Origin: JABWBH01 sp964526695
GTDB taxonomy: Bacteria; Planctomycetota; Phycisphaerae; UBA1845
Length of the DNA: 64,000 nucleotides
Assembly: GCA_964526695.1 (NCBI GenBank)
Contig: CAZGJA010000039.1
Span: 1 to 64,000, forward strand
Direction: 5' to 3'
Positions 8,807 through 17,047 of the stretch are shown here, one piece after another. A model generated the notes under the pieces. The model made no database searches. It was given only the letters and a program-made list of their open reading frames with translations, and was not told where the DNA came from. How positions within the stretch are numbered: position 1 is the first letter of the stretch; each line of letters starts with the position of its first letter. A program made the position numbers and the translations under genes.

Positions 8807-9244
8807 TTTCGGCCGCAGTCGATGGCTTCAAGCGGGTGAAGCGGTCCGCTTGCGGATCGCCCGTTCGCCCGAAACCTTGAGCTGAAAGCGCGGGACCGGA
8901 CATGCGTCGGTCCCGCGTTGTTCTTTTTTACCGGGTCGACGCCCATGTCCGGCACCTGGAGACGGGCCGGCGCCGAAGGGCCTGCAGGACGTCCGGCGTT
9001 TCTGCCCGTGCCTGCTCGACAACCGTCCTTGTCGAGCGGGCAAAGCATCCACATCCGAGCGTTTCACGAGATTGGCACGAATCGGTTCGACTTGCAGTCT
9101 CATGCCTCACCTGGCCTCCAAGACCAGAATGCGGGCGCCCTGACGCTCCATCGCGAGCGCGGCACGGCGGCTGGACAACTCCCGTCGGGCGGCTAGGATG
9201 TCCGACTCGCGCGGGCGACCCCGGTCGCGCAGGGCGAGGTTGAC
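8807..9244. other. gap between the small lipoprotein and tRNA-Leu
   Basis: Apart from the terminator at 8889-8929, nothing is seen. The last bases before the tRNA show no clear promoter. Confidence 0.45.
8889..8929 (+). terminator. Rho-independent terminator of the small lipoprotein gene
   Basis: Perfect 10-bp stem CGCGGGACCG / CGGTCCCGCG with a 9-base loop, followed by TTGTTCTTTTTT. It lies 83 bases after the stop codon at 8806. Confidence 0.85.
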
Positions 9245-9328
9245 GCGGATGTGGCGGAATTGGCAGACGCGCTGGTTTCAGGTACCAGTGGGGGAAACTC
9301 CATGGAGGTTCGAGTCCTCTCATCCGCA
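9245..9328 (+). tRNA. tRNA-Leu (CAG anticodon)
   Basis: An 84-base class II tRNA with a perfect 7-bp acceptor stem GCGGATG / CATCCGC and discriminator A. The anticodon stem-loop CTGGT-TTCAGGT-ACCAG gives anticodon CAG. A long variable arm (GGGGGAAACTCC) and the T-loop TTCGAGT are present. CCA is not encoded. It reads the CTG leucine codon, the dominant leucine codon in this GC-rich DNA. Confidence 0.95.
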
Positions 9329-9429
9329 TGGCTCGCCGCCCGACCGGGTCGGACTCCGGTTCGGCATGGGTGTGGACCCCGCCGCCGGCCTCGGTTTCCA
9401 GCCGTCTTGTCCCTGATCGAGCCGCAGCC

Positions 9430-9834
9430 GTGACCGTTGAAGACCTGCGTCCGTGGCTCCAGTTTCAGTTCTCGCGCAGCGGCGGTCCGGGCGGGCAGAA
9501 CGTCAACAAGCTCAGCACCCGGGTGACGCTCCTGTTCGACTTCGAGTCCTGCCCGCTCGTCCCGGATGAAGTGAAGGCGCGACTGCGCCGCCGCATGGCC
9601 TCGCGCCTGTCCGCCGATGGGCGGCTCCAGGTCGTCGCCCAAAGCGCGCGGACGCAGGGCGGCAACCGCGAAGTCGCGGGACTGCGACTGCTCGAGTGGC
9701 TCGAAAAAGCGACCGTCGTGCCCAAGCCGAGGCGCGCCACGCGCCCGACCGGCGCGTCTCGGAAACGGCGCATCCACGCGAAGAAGCAGCGCGCGGAGAG
9801 CATCCAGCGCCGTCGCCCGCCGGAGGGAGACTGA
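9430..9834 (+). CDS. arfB: ArfB/YaeJ-type ribosome rescue peptidyl-tRNA hydrolase
   Basis: A 134-residue release-factor-like protein that frees nascent chains from ribosomes stalled without a stop codon. The GGQ catalytic motif sits in SRSGGPGGQNVNKLSTRV near the N-terminus, and the C-terminus is the lysine/arginine-rich tail (RKRRIHAKKQRAESIQRRR) that ArfB inserts into the empty mRNA channel. The domain order and length match ArfB/ICT1. The start is taken as GTG at 9430 (VTVEDLRPW), where homology begins; an in-frame ATG at 9328 overlaps the last base of tRNA-Leu and adds 34 non-conserved residues. It is probably co-transcribed with or just behind the tRNA. Confidence 0.88.
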   Translation: MTVEDLRPWLQFQFSRSGGPGGQNVNKLSTRVTLLFDFESCPLVPDEVKARLRRRMASRLSADGRLQVVAQSARTQGGNREVAGLRLLEWLEKATVVPKPRRATRPTGASRKRRIHAKKQRAESIQRRRPPEGD

Positions 9835-9898
9835 GGCGCTGACGCAACAAACCGAGTGGGGCCCCCGAACGCGCCGGAGTTTCCCATTCCCCACGGCT

Positions 9899-9945
9899 TG
9901 TTCCCGCCTGCGCGGGAATGACGGAGTACGCCAGACCGTGCCACG
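9899..9945. repeat. fused repeat: CCCGCCTGCGCGGG hairpin plus half AGTA-loop palindrome
   Basis: TTCCCGCCTGCGCGGGAA, part of the widespread ATTCCCGC...GCGGGAAT repeat class, runs directly into GAGTACGCCAGACCGTGCCAC, the right arm of the dispersed AGTA-loop element. The junction looks like one repeat landing in or recombining with another. Confidence 0.65.
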
Positions 9946-9957
9946 CTGACCGCTTCA

Positions 9958-10270
9958 GAACCCCCCACGCAAGTGGGGGGCGTTCCAACCACATCGGCCT
10001 GCACGACGCATGTTCGTTCGTCCCGACGCGAGTGGATGGTACTCCGCGCAACGGCTAGCGACGGCGGATATCCTGTGGCAAGTCACTCGTCGTTGCGGTA
10101 TGAAACCATCCTGCGCGAGGGTCGCAAATGTGGACGCTGCTTGCGGGCATGCGACCCGGGAGACGCGGCTTGCATCTTCGCGTTTGGGTTCGTCGCGGCA
10201 TGAGCCCCCCAATTGCGTGGGGGGTTCCGTAACCGCTGCGCGATGTCCCCCACTTGCGCGGGGGGGCCGG
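9958..10270. repeat. three CCCCCCACGCAAGTGGGGGG palindromes
   Basis: Copies at about 9958-9984, 10203-10231 and 10243-10270. Each is a 6-bp C/G stem around ACGCAAGT or its variant; copies 2 and 3 are in opposite orientation to copy 1. Copies 1 and 2 bracket a 220-bp gene-free segment, which gives it the shape of a small non-autonomous element. Confidence 0.6.
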
Positions 10271-10313
10271 GAACGCGGCGCGGCTTGAATCGACTGGAGC
10301 AGGAGAACGTGAC

Positions 10314-11366
10314 ATGCGCGAGTTGAGGATGAAACGCATCGCCGTTTGGGGCACGGCGGTCGGGCTGGCGACCTGCTCGGCAAGCCGCTTGCCCGGCGCG
10401 ATCGAGCAGCCGGCCTCCGGCGTCGCATCCGCCGCGGCTCAACCTGCGAAAAAGTTCAAGGTCTGCCTCCTGCCCAAGAAGAAAGGCCTTCCGTACTTCA
10501 CCACCTGCGCCAAGGGCGCAGAGGAGGCCGCGCGCGAGCTGGGCGACATCGAGCTGATCTACGACGGACCGACCGACGGTTCGCCGGAAAAGGCCGCGTC
10601 GATGATCGAGCGCTGGACGCTGCAAGGCGTCGATGTCATTGCCGTGTCACCCAACGATCCGAACGTGCTGGCGCCGGCGATGAAGAGGGCGCGTGAAAAA
10701 GGCGTGCACGTCATCACGTGGGACGCCGACGGGCTGCCCGACGCGCGAGAGTTCATGGTCAACCAGGCGACGCCGAAGGACATCGGCTACGCCCTGGTGG
10801 ATGCGATGGTCGCGGATCTGGGCGGCGAGCAGGCCGCGGGCGAGGTGGCGATCGTGACCGCCACGCTGACGGCCGCGAACCAGAACGAGTGGATCAAGCA
10901 CATGACGCAGCGCCTCAAGGAGCATCCGAAGCTCACGCTCGTCGGCGTGAAGCCCTCCAACGAAGACCAGCGGCTCGCGTTTCAGGTGACGAAGGATCTG
11001 ATGAGCGCCTATCCCGACCTGCGCGGCGTCTTCGGAATCAGTTCCGTGTCCTTCCCCGGCGCGGCCGAGGCGGTCAAGCAGGCGGGGAAGTCCGGAAAGG
11101 TGCTGGTCACCGGACTGGCCACGCCCAACGACATGAAGGCCTTCGTGCACGACGGCACGGTACGCACGGTCGTCCTGTGGAACACGGTCGATCTTGGGTA
11201 TCTGACCGTGTATGCGGCGGAGGCGCTGGCGACGGGGAAGCTCAAGCCCGGCGCAACCTCGCTCAAAGCGGGTCGCCTCGGCGAGAAGAAGATCGACGGC
11301 GATCAGATCCTCCTCGGCGACATCCTCCGGTTCACCAAAGAAAACATCGACAAGTACGATTTCTGA
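10314..11366 (+). CDS. ABC sugar transporter, periplasmic binding protein
   Basis: Binds a small sugar (rhamnose, ribose or similar) outside the inner membrane and delivers it to the permeases encoded downstream. 350 residues; after a leader MRELRMKRIAVWG ending near LATCSAS, possibly a lipobox, the Peripla_BP_4 fold starts at KKFKVCLLPKKKGLPYF. The family signatures IAVSPNDPNVLAPAMKRA, VHVITWDAD and YPDLRGVFGISS are present. Closest in style to the rhamnose/autoinducer-2 (RhaS/LsrB) branch. Start chosen at the ATG with AGGAG upstream; 20 extra in-frame codons lie in repeat DNA. It is separated from the permeases by a 514-bp repeat array. Confidence 0.9.
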   Translation: MRELRMKRIAVWGTAVGLATCSASRLPGAIEQPASGVASAAAQPAKKFKVCLLPKKKGLPYFTTCAKGAEEAARELGDIELIYDGPTDGSPEKAASMIERWTLQGVDVIAVSPNDPNVLAPAMKRAREKGVHVITWDADGLPDAREFMVNQATPKDIGYALVDAMVADLGGEQAAGEVAIVTATLTAANQNEWIKHMTQRLKEHPKLTLVGVKPSNEDQRLAFQVTKDLMSAYPDLRGVFGISSVSFPGAAEAVKQAGKSGKVLVTGLATPNDMKAFVHDGTVRTVVLWNTVDLGYLTVYAAEALATGKLKPGATSLKAGRLGEKKIDGDQILLGDILRFTKENIDKYDF

Positions 11367-11391
11367 TGGCTGGCTCTACGAATGGGATACC

Positions 11392-11634
11392 GGGTGGCAT
11401 GGCCTGGCGTACTCGCCTCGCCATGACGGAGTGAGCAAACGCCATCGGGTGGCATGGCCTGGCGTACTCGCCTGGCCATGACGGAGTGAGCAAACGCCAT
11501 CGGGTGGCATGGCCCGGCGTACTCGCCTGGCCATGACGGAGTGAGCAAACGCCATCGGGTGGCATGGCCCGGCGTACTCGCCTGGCCATGACGGGGGGTG
11601 GCACGGTCTGGCGTACCCGCCAGGCCGTGGCGGA
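11392..11634. repeat. 55-bp tandem array derived from the AGTA-loop palindrome
   Basis: Units start at 11392, 11447, 11502 and 11557. Each contains GGGTGGCATGGCCTGGCG-TACT-CGCCTGGCCATG followed by the spacer ACGGAGTGAGCAAACGCCATC. Units are near-identical (1-2 changes each). The last is truncated after 38 bases and runs into a standard GGCACGGTCTGGCG copy (11595-11634). Confidence 0.85.
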
Positions 11635-11650
11635 ACCGGACATTCGCATC

Positions 11651-11721
11651 GTCACCCCCGCGCAGGCGGGGGTCCAGGGCGCATCGGCAAGCCGCCAGGT
11701 TCCCGCCAGCGCGGGAATGAC
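11651..11721. repeat. CCCGCGCAGGCGGG-type inverted repeat pair
   Basis: GTCACCCCCGCGCAGGCGGG and, 40 bases on, TTCCCGCCAGCGCGGGAATG. The two hairpins face each other; this is the same class as the repeats at 9899 and 16945. Confidence 0.65.
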
Positions 11722-11880
11722 GGATTCCGCCTCTCGCCGCTGGCAGATAGCCCGCCTCTCGTGCCACAATCGGAGCGCGGAGCGGAAGCGAGGATCGCTG
11801 AGTGTCGTCAGGAGGCTGCCTCGCTCGCGCTGCGGGCTTGGCCTGTTCCATCCGCCTCGCTTCTCAAGAACTGCAGCACC

Positions 11881-12915
11881 ATGAGCCAGCGCCGACCTGA
11901 AAACGCAAGACTCCTGCGACGCGAAGCCGCCGTGGCCGGCTTGTTGCTGTTCACCGTGCTCGCCTCCGGCGCCTTCAGTCCGCGATTCCTGTCGCTCGAA
12001 ACGCTGCGTGACATGCTGGTGCAGAGCGCACCCGCGCTGATCGTCGGGTGTGGGCTGACGCTGGTGATCGTGGCCGGGGAGATCGACATCAGCGTCGGCT
12101 CGCTGATGGGCTTCCTCGCCGCGGTCATGGGGATCCTCGCCTCGCCGCAGCGGATGAACTGGCCGATCGCCGCCGTCATTGCCGCGACACTCGCCACCGG
12201 CGCGATCGTGGGAGTCATCAACGGGCTGCTCCTCGTGGTCGGGCGCGTGCCCTCGATCCTGGTGACGCTGGGCATGTTGACGTTGCTGCGAGGCGTGACG
12301 GAGGAACTGCTCGGCGGCGAGTGGATCACCGACTTGCCGCCGGGTCTGCGCGAGCTGGGCAGGGGCGACTGGATCGGCGTGCCGATCAGCGTGTGGACCG
12401 CGGGCGGTTGCCTGGCGGGCATGATGCTCCTTGCCCACGGCACGCAGACCGGGCGGCGCATGTACGCGGTGGGCGATCATGCTGAAGCCGCAAGACTGGC
12501 GGGGCTGCCGGTCGGCGCGGTGCGGCTGCTCACCTTCGCGCTCACGGGGACGCTCACGGCGCTCGCCGCGCTGATTTCGGTCCCTCAGCTCTCGGTGATC
12601 GAGTCGGGCTACGGCTCCGGGTTCGAGCTGTTCGTGGTGACGGCCGTGGTGGTGGGGGGCACGTCGATCCGCGGAGGCGCCGGGACCATCGCCGGCACCG
12701 CGCTCGCCGCGCTCCTGCTGGGCAGCGTGGGCACGGTGCTCATCCACCTCAAGCTCGGCGACGCGGCGACCTACTGGCAGCGCGCGGTGCAGGGCGTGTT
12801 CATCCTGGCCGCGGTGATGTGGGATCATGCGCGTCTGCCGCGGCGCGCAGGCCGCGGCTCGCGCGGCACGGACGTCGATCCGCAAGGCTCACCTACGAAG
12901 GAGGCTCACGCCTGA
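11881..12915 (+). CDS. ABC sugar transporter permease (first)
   Basis: Inner-membrane channel subunit of a ribose/rhamnose-type importer (BPD_transp_2, RbsC family), 344 residues with about eight to ten hydrophobic helices. The hallmark AGEIDISVGSLMGF, the permease EAA-like loop (GDHAEAARLAGL) and VVVGGTSIRGGAGT are all visible. Its stop overlaps the ATG of the next permease (TGATG), which indicates translational coupling. The start is the ATG where homology begins. No ATP-binding subunit (RbsA/RhaT type) is seen in the window. Confidence 0.93.
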   Translation: MSQRRPENARLLRREAAVAGLLLFTVLASGAFSPRFLSLETLRDMLVQSAPALIVGCGLTLVIVAGEIDISVGSLMGFLAAVMGILASPQRMNWPIAAVIAATLATGAIVGVINGLLLVVGRVPSILVTLGMLTLLRGVTEELLGGEWITDLPPGLRELGRGDWIGVPISVWTAGGCLAGMMLLAHGTQTGRRMYAVGDHAEAARLAGLPVGAVRLLTFALTGTLTALAALISVPQLSVIESGYGSGFELFVVTAVVVGGTSIRGGAGTIAGTALAALLLGSVGTVLIHLKLGDAATYWQRAVQGVFILAAVMWDHARLPRRAGRGSRGTDVDPQGSPTKEAHA

Positions 12916-13889
12916 TGCGCCTGCCCCAACGAATCGCGACGGCCTCGCACACCACCGCGCTGGCGGGCTTGCTCATTGCCTTCCTGCTTGCGGCGTGGTG
13001 GCTGGAACCCGCGTTCATCTCGACGACGACGCAACTCGAACTGGCCACGCAGGTCGTCGAGACCGCGCTGCTGTGCGTGCCCATGACGCTGGTTCTGCTG
13101 ATCGGCGGCATTGACCTGTCCATCGGTTCCCTCATGGCGCTCGCCGCGGTGGCGCTGGGCATGACGTTCGAGGCCACCGGCTCGGCCTGGTGGGGCGCGG
13201 CGGCGGCGCTGGGGGTTGGGCTGGTCGCGGGGGCGATCAACGGCGCGTGCGTCGGCGCGCTGGGGATTCATCCGCTGATCGTGACGCTGGCGACGATGTC
13301 GCTTTACCGCGGCATTGCGGAGGGCGTCAGCCTCGCGCGGCCGATCTCCGGTTTCCCGGATTCGTTTATCGGTGCGTCGCGCGCCGCCGTACTCGGCATC
13401 AACCTGCCGGGTTGGACGTTCATCATCCTGCTGGTCGTGACGTGGGTCGTCCTGCGCGCCACGCCGACGGGTCGCCGGATCTACGCCGTCGGCGCAGGCG
13501 AGGAGGCCGCTCGCTTCTCCGGGCTTGGCGTTGCGCGGATCAAGCTGGCGCTGTACGCGTTCAGCGGCGCGTGCGCCGGACTGGCCGCGGTGATGTTCGC
13601 CGCGCGGCGCAACACGGCCAAGGCGGACATCGGGCTGGGCATGGAGCTGGATGTCATCACCGCGGTGGTGCTCGGCGGGACGAGCGTCTTCGGCGGTCGC
13701 GGCGGGCTGGGCGGGACGGTGCTCGGGGTGGTGCTGCTGCACGAGGTGCGGCAATTCGTAAGCTGGCGATGGAACAACGACGAGCTTATCTTCATCGTCG
13801 TCGGCGCGCTGCTGATTGGTTCCATGCTGGCGCAGCGGCTCTGGGCGCCGCGGGGGGATCACGCGTGTTCGCAAAACTCGATCGCATAA
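12915..13889 (+). CDS. ABC sugar transporter permease (second)
   Basis: Second RbsC-family permease, 324 residues, pairing with the upstream one as a heterodimer as in RhaP/RhaQ or LsrC/LsrD systems. Contains GGIDLSIGSLMALAAVAL, GRRIYAVGAGEEAARFSGL and VVLGGTSVFGGRGG. It starts at the ATG that overlaps the upstream stop by one base, and its own end overlaps the GTG of the FKBP-domain gene by 25 bases, so all three are probably one transcript. Missing from the set is the ATPase, which may be encoded elsewhere or shared. Confidence 0.93.
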   Translation: MRLPQRIATASHTTALAGLLIAFLLAAWWLEPAFISTTTQLELATQVVETALLCVPMTLVLLIGGIDLSIGSLMALAAVALGMTFEATGSAWWGAAAALGVGLVAGAINGACVGALGIHPLIVTLATMSLYRGIAEGVSLARPISGFPDSFIGASRAAVLGINLPGWTFIILLVVTWVVLRATPTGRRIYAVGAGEEAARFSGLGVARIKLALYAFSGACAGLAAVMFAARRNTAKADIGLGMELDVITAVVLGGTSVFGGRGGLGGTVLGVVLLHEVRQFVSWRWNNDELIFIVVGALLIGSMLAQRLWAPRGDHACSQNSIA

Positions 13890-15877
13890 GCCGCCCTGGA
13901 CGGGCAACGTTCTTCTTTCCCGGTATCTCATGGGCGATTCTTGCGGTATGCGCAGCCGCTTCGCACGCGGCGCAGGAGCAACCGCCCGCCGCGCAGCCGC
14001 CCGCCGCACCAGCCGCGCAGGACCAACCGTCCGCCGCGCCTGCCGACGAACTCAAGTCCCCCGCCGTGCTGCTCAAGCCGCCCGGCGTGAAGGAGGATCT
14101 TTGGGCGACGGTGGCGGCCTCCCTTCGCAAGCACTACCGCGTGGTCACGTTGCCCCCCGCCGCGGCCAAGCCTGCCCCCGATGCGAAACAGACGGGGAAG
14201 GCAGAGCAGGCTCCAACACCACGGCCGAGCGAAACGCTGCTCAACACGCTGCGCTCGCGCAAGCTGACGAATTGCACACTGCTGGCGATGGGCGACGACG
14301 CGCGCACGGCCGTTGAAGCCGCCGCCGCCGCGCCGGACGTCATCAAAGTCCTCGTCCTCGTGGACCTCACCCCGCCGGAGGACGTCGCCGCGGAGGCCGA
14401 GAAGGACGCCGAATCGGCATGGAAGGCGACCCTGTCGAAACTGACCGCGCCCACACTCGCGCTGTATCGCGCCGATCTCATGCTTGGCGTCGGCTCCGCG
14501 GGGCAATACCTCAAGGCCACCGGCCTGGACGCCGCTGAGCGAGTCCGCGTGCGCCGCGTGGACAGCGAGGCGCCGATCCTCAAGACCGCGGCCGCTTCGG
14601 TCGCCGCCAAGATCAACACCTTCCTCGACGACGTGCGCGAAGGGCGGGACATCGCTCCGGAAACACGGCAAAAGACGGATTCAGGTCTGTCCTACATCGA
14701 CCAGATCGTCGGCGAAGGCGCGTCGCCGAGAGCGGGTCAGACGGTGGCCGCGCGCTTCCGCTTCCGCACGCGCGACGGGCGCGACGTGTCCCCGCCCGGC
14801 GCGATGAACATCAACTGGCGGTTCCCGCTCGACCATGCGCTCACCGATGGCGTATTCGAAGCGATCTCGACGATGAAACCCGGCGGCCGCCGCAAGACGT
14901 TCCTCCCCGCCAGGCTGCTGAAGCGGTCGTCGCCCTCCGCGGATCGCCCCCCCCCCGACGCCGCGCTCGACCGGCAGGAGGACACGATGACCGTGGACAT
15001 CTTCCTCGTCGGCGTGTCGGACGATCCGCCGCCGCCGCCCAGACCGAAGTGGAACCCGTCACGCGAGGAAGTCGTGGACGAACACGTGCGCATCGTCGAG
15101 CTGGCGGCTGGGACCGGACCGGTTGCCCAAGATGATTGGCTCGTCGCCTTCGCCGACAACCTCTGGTCGGCCTCGGGGCATCTCTCACGTTACAAGTCCG
15201 TGGAGAATCCGGACCGCGGCGTGCTCCTGGATCTCGGAGACCCGTCAGTCAGCCCGGTCGCGGCAACGTGCTGGCCCGCCGGAATCCGCGGCATGAAGGT
15301 CGGCGGCGAGCGGCTCATCATCGCACCGGCGAAACGCGCGTTCGGCGACAAGATTCTGCCCAGCATGACGCCCGACGAGGACATCGTCTTTCACGTCAAG
15401 CTGCTCGAAGCCCGGCCCACGCCCGCTCCGCCGCACTTTCCCGCGGTGGCGGAGGACCAGCTCGTCACGATCAACCCCAAGCTGAAGGTGGTCGACGTCA
15501 AGCTCGGCGACGGCCCCCCCCCCGCCACCGACGGCGCCGTCGTCCTGCACTACGCCATGTGGCGCGACGGCGGCAAGCTGCTGACCGACAGCACCGTCAT
15601 GCGCGACCGCCCCTTCGAGGAGCTTTTCAAATCGCTCATGCCCGCGCTCAAGCAGGCGCTGCCCGACATGAAAGTCGGCGGCGTCCGCGTCCTCCACGTG
15701 CAAGACCCGTTCGGCCCCGGCAAGCAAGGCCTCAAACCCGGCGAATGGGTCGTGTACCAGGTGGAGCTGGTCGGCTTGATGACCGCGGGGGAGTTCGAAA
15801 CCAAGTCGAAACCCGCCGCAGGAAGCCCGCTTCAGATCGCGCCGGAAGTGAGGCAGAGAATCCTGAGCGCGCCCTGA
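13865..15877 (+). CDS. secreted protein with three FKBP-like domains
   Basis: A 670-residue exported protein. A signal peptide (about 1-36, ending AASHAAQEQ) and a Pro/Ala-rich linker precede a domain (about 60-265) that resembles an alpha/beta hydrolase in layout (VLLKPPGV, LRKHYRVVTLPP, TLLAMGDDA, LVLVDLTPP), but the nucleophile elbow has no serine, so it is probably inactive. Three FKBP-type peptidyl-prolyl isomerase-like domains follow: about 275-390 (YIDQIVGEGASPRAG), 425-535 (MKVGGERLIIAPAKRAFG) and 555-645 (VGGVRVLHVQDPFGPG). FKBPs speed proline isomerisation during folding; here the domains look diverged. The start is GTG at 13865, overlapping the permease; no in-frame ATG precedes the signal peptide. 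Two 10-nt C tracts lie inside. Confidence 0.75.
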   Translation: MFAKLDRISRPGRATFFFPGISWAILAVCAAASHAAQEQPPAAQPPAAPAAQDQPSAAPADELKSPAVLLKPPGVKEDLWATVAASLRKHYRVVTLPPAAAKPAPDAKQTGKAEQAPTPRPSETLLNTLRSRKLTNCTLLAMGDDARTAVEAAAAAPDVIKVLVLVDLTPPEDVAAEAEKDAESAWKATLSKLTAPTLALYRADLMLGVGSAGQYLKATGLDAAERVRVRRVDSEAPILKTAAASVAAKINTFLDDVREGRDIAPETRQKTDSGLSYIDQIVGEGASPRAGQTVAARFRFRTRDGRDVSPPGAMNINWRFPLDHALTDGVFEAISTMKPGGRRKTFLPARLLKRSSPSADRPPPDAALDRQEDTMTVDIFLVGVSDDPPPPPRPKWNPSREEVVDEHVRIVELAAGTGPVAQDDWLVAFADNLWSASGHLSRYKSVENPDRGVLLDLGDPSVSPVAATCWPAGIRGMKVGGERLIIAPAKRAFGDKILPSMTPDEDIVFHVKLLEARPTPAPPHFPAVAEDQLVTINPKLKVVDVKLGDGPPPATDGAVVLHYAMWRDGGKLLTDSTVMRDRPFEELFKSLMPALKQALPDMKVGGVRVLHVQDPFGPGKQGLKPGEWVVYQVELVGLMTAGEFETKSKPAAGSPLQIAPEVRQRILSAP

Positions 15878-16349
15878 TGTGTGGTCGGTTCGAGCAGCGA
15901 CTCGGCCAGGGCATTCACTTAACGAAGGCGCATGCCATTGAAATCCGGACGGCGGCCGAAATGGCTCATCCCAGGCGCCTCACGATCAAGACCAGTCAAC
16001 CAAACATGGCGCTGCGCGTACTGCTGTACCGGCTCAGAATGCCTGCATCTTATTCCGGCCGAGCCGCGCCGAGCCGCGCCCTATTCCGTCCGAGCCGCGC
16101 CCGTCAGGAAGCGGTTCTTGGGCTTTCCGGGCGGAACCGCTCCCTTACGGTCACGGCTCGGACAAGCACCGCTCCCCTGCGGTCATGGTGTTGCCGTATC
16201 AACCAGGCACTGCACGATATGAGTCCGCTCCGGCAGTTCCATGCCCCCCTTGCGGCTTGATGCTCCGAGGAGCGCCGTTGCCAGGCTGAATTCACCTCGC
16301 CGCCGTCGCGTTTCTCTGGACCCTGGCGTCGGCGGATGCTACAAACAGC
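15878..16349. other. intergenic region with GAGCCGCG element
   Basis: Contains GCCGAGCCGCGCC direct repeats (about 16060-16085) leading into the inverted-repeat element at 16090-16163. No gene seen. Confidence 0.5.
16090..16163. repeat. GAGCCGCG inverted-repeat element, copy 2
   Basis: TCCGAGCCGCGCCCGTCAGG at the left and the reverse complement ending CACGGCTCGGA at the right, with GGTTC/GAACC continuing the pairing inward. Same architecture as 1182-1327 but with a much shorter interior. Confidence 0.7.
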
Positions 16350-16817
16350 ATGATGCTGCTCAGCCAGGCCATTGATCCGCGTTGCGTCCTTGTGCCCACC
16401 GCGGCAACGGAGCGCTTTGCGATCATTCGTGAACTGGTCGAGAGCATGGCCGCCGCCGGGCTGATCCCCGACGCGGACTCCGTCGCGCGGGCCGTTCTTG
16501 CGCGGGAGGAGATGCGCTCCACCGGCATCGGCTACGGACTGGCCGTTCCGCATGCCAAGTGCGACGGACCGTCACGGTTGTGCGTGGCCATCGGCAGGCC
16601 GCCAACCCCCGTGGACTTCCGCAGCGTGGACGGGCGACCCTGCGAGCTGGTCATCCTCCTCGTCAGCCCCCCGAACGAGACCGCGGCGCATGTCCAATCC
16701 CTGGCGCGCATCAGCCGCATGTGGCTGAAGGACTCTTTCAGGCTGTCCATCCGCGAGGCTCCGGACGCGCAAACTCTGCTCAACGTTTTCCGCACCGGCG
16801 AGAACGCCACCGGGTGA
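16350..16817 (+). CDS. PTS IIA-type (PtsN-like) phosphocarrier
   Basis: A 155-residue EIIA domain of the fructose/nitrogen class (PTS_EIIA_2). The phospho-accepting histidine lies in GYGLAVPHAKCDG, preceded by REEMRSTGIG, the typical lead-in. Such proteins usually work in regulation (nitrogen PTS, potassium or envelope control) when not beside a sugar transporter, and no PTS transporter or HPr gene is adjacent. Start is one of two adjacent ATGs; the ribosome site is weak. It is flanked by repeat DNA on both sides and seems to be transcribed alone. Confidence 0.85.
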   Translation: MMLLSQAIDPRCVLVPTAATERFAIIRELVESMAAAGLIPDADSVARAVLAREEMRSTGIGYGLAVPHAKCDGPSRLCVAIGRPPTPVDFRSVDGRPCELVILLVSPPNETAAHVQSLARISRMWLKDSFRLSIREAPDAQTLLNVFRTGENATG

Positions 16818-16827
16818 AGGCGACTCA

Positions 16828-16866
16828 TGACCCCCCTCCCTCCCAGGGAGGGGTTGGGGGAAGGTT
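16828..16866. repeat. CCCTCCCAGGGAGGG palindrome
   Basis: CCCCCCTCCCTCCCAGGGAG then GGGTTGGGGGAAGG. Same module as at 988-1027 and 27388-27417. Confidence 0.6.
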
Positions 16867-16944
16867 GTTCTTCAGAGCGTTTCGGTTCTCCCAAACAAAG
16901 AGGGAGCGCAGCATCAGCCCCTAACTGTGGCGAAAGGCGACGCT

Positions 16945-17047
16945 CGTCATTCCCGCGCAGGCGTGAATCCAGTTCCGTCAGTCCCGCGCAGGCGGGAATC
17001 CAGCGGTTTGGCAGGGAGGACTGGACCCCCGCCTGCGCGGGGGTGAC
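16945..17047. repeat. cluster of three CCCGCGCAGGCGGG hairpins
   Basis: GTCATTCCCGCGCAGGCG, GTCAGTCCCGCGCAGGCGGG (about 16978) and, inverted, CCCCCGCCTGCGCGGGGGTG (about 17026-17045), each bordered by GAATCCAG or GGAC. This motif class (ATTCCCGC...GCGGGAAT) is known from many bacterial genomes. Confidence 0.75.

Larger units (their letters stand above)
9835..10313. other. repeat-rich intergenic region
   Basis: Holds one CCCGCCTGCGCGGG hairpin (9899-9922) fused to half an AGTA-loop palindrome (9924-9945), then three copies of a CCCCCC-N-GGGGGG palindrome (9958-9984, 10203-10231, 10243-10270). The 220 bases between the first two contain no gene I can support. Confidence 0.6.
11367..11880. other. 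repeat array between binding protein and permease genes
   Basis: Consists of the 55-bp tandem array (11392-11634) and a GTCACCCCCGCGCAGG... GCGGGAATGAC repeat pair (11651-11721). No gene. It splits the transport operon, so the permeases may need their own promoter or be expressed at a lower level. Confidence 0.6.
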
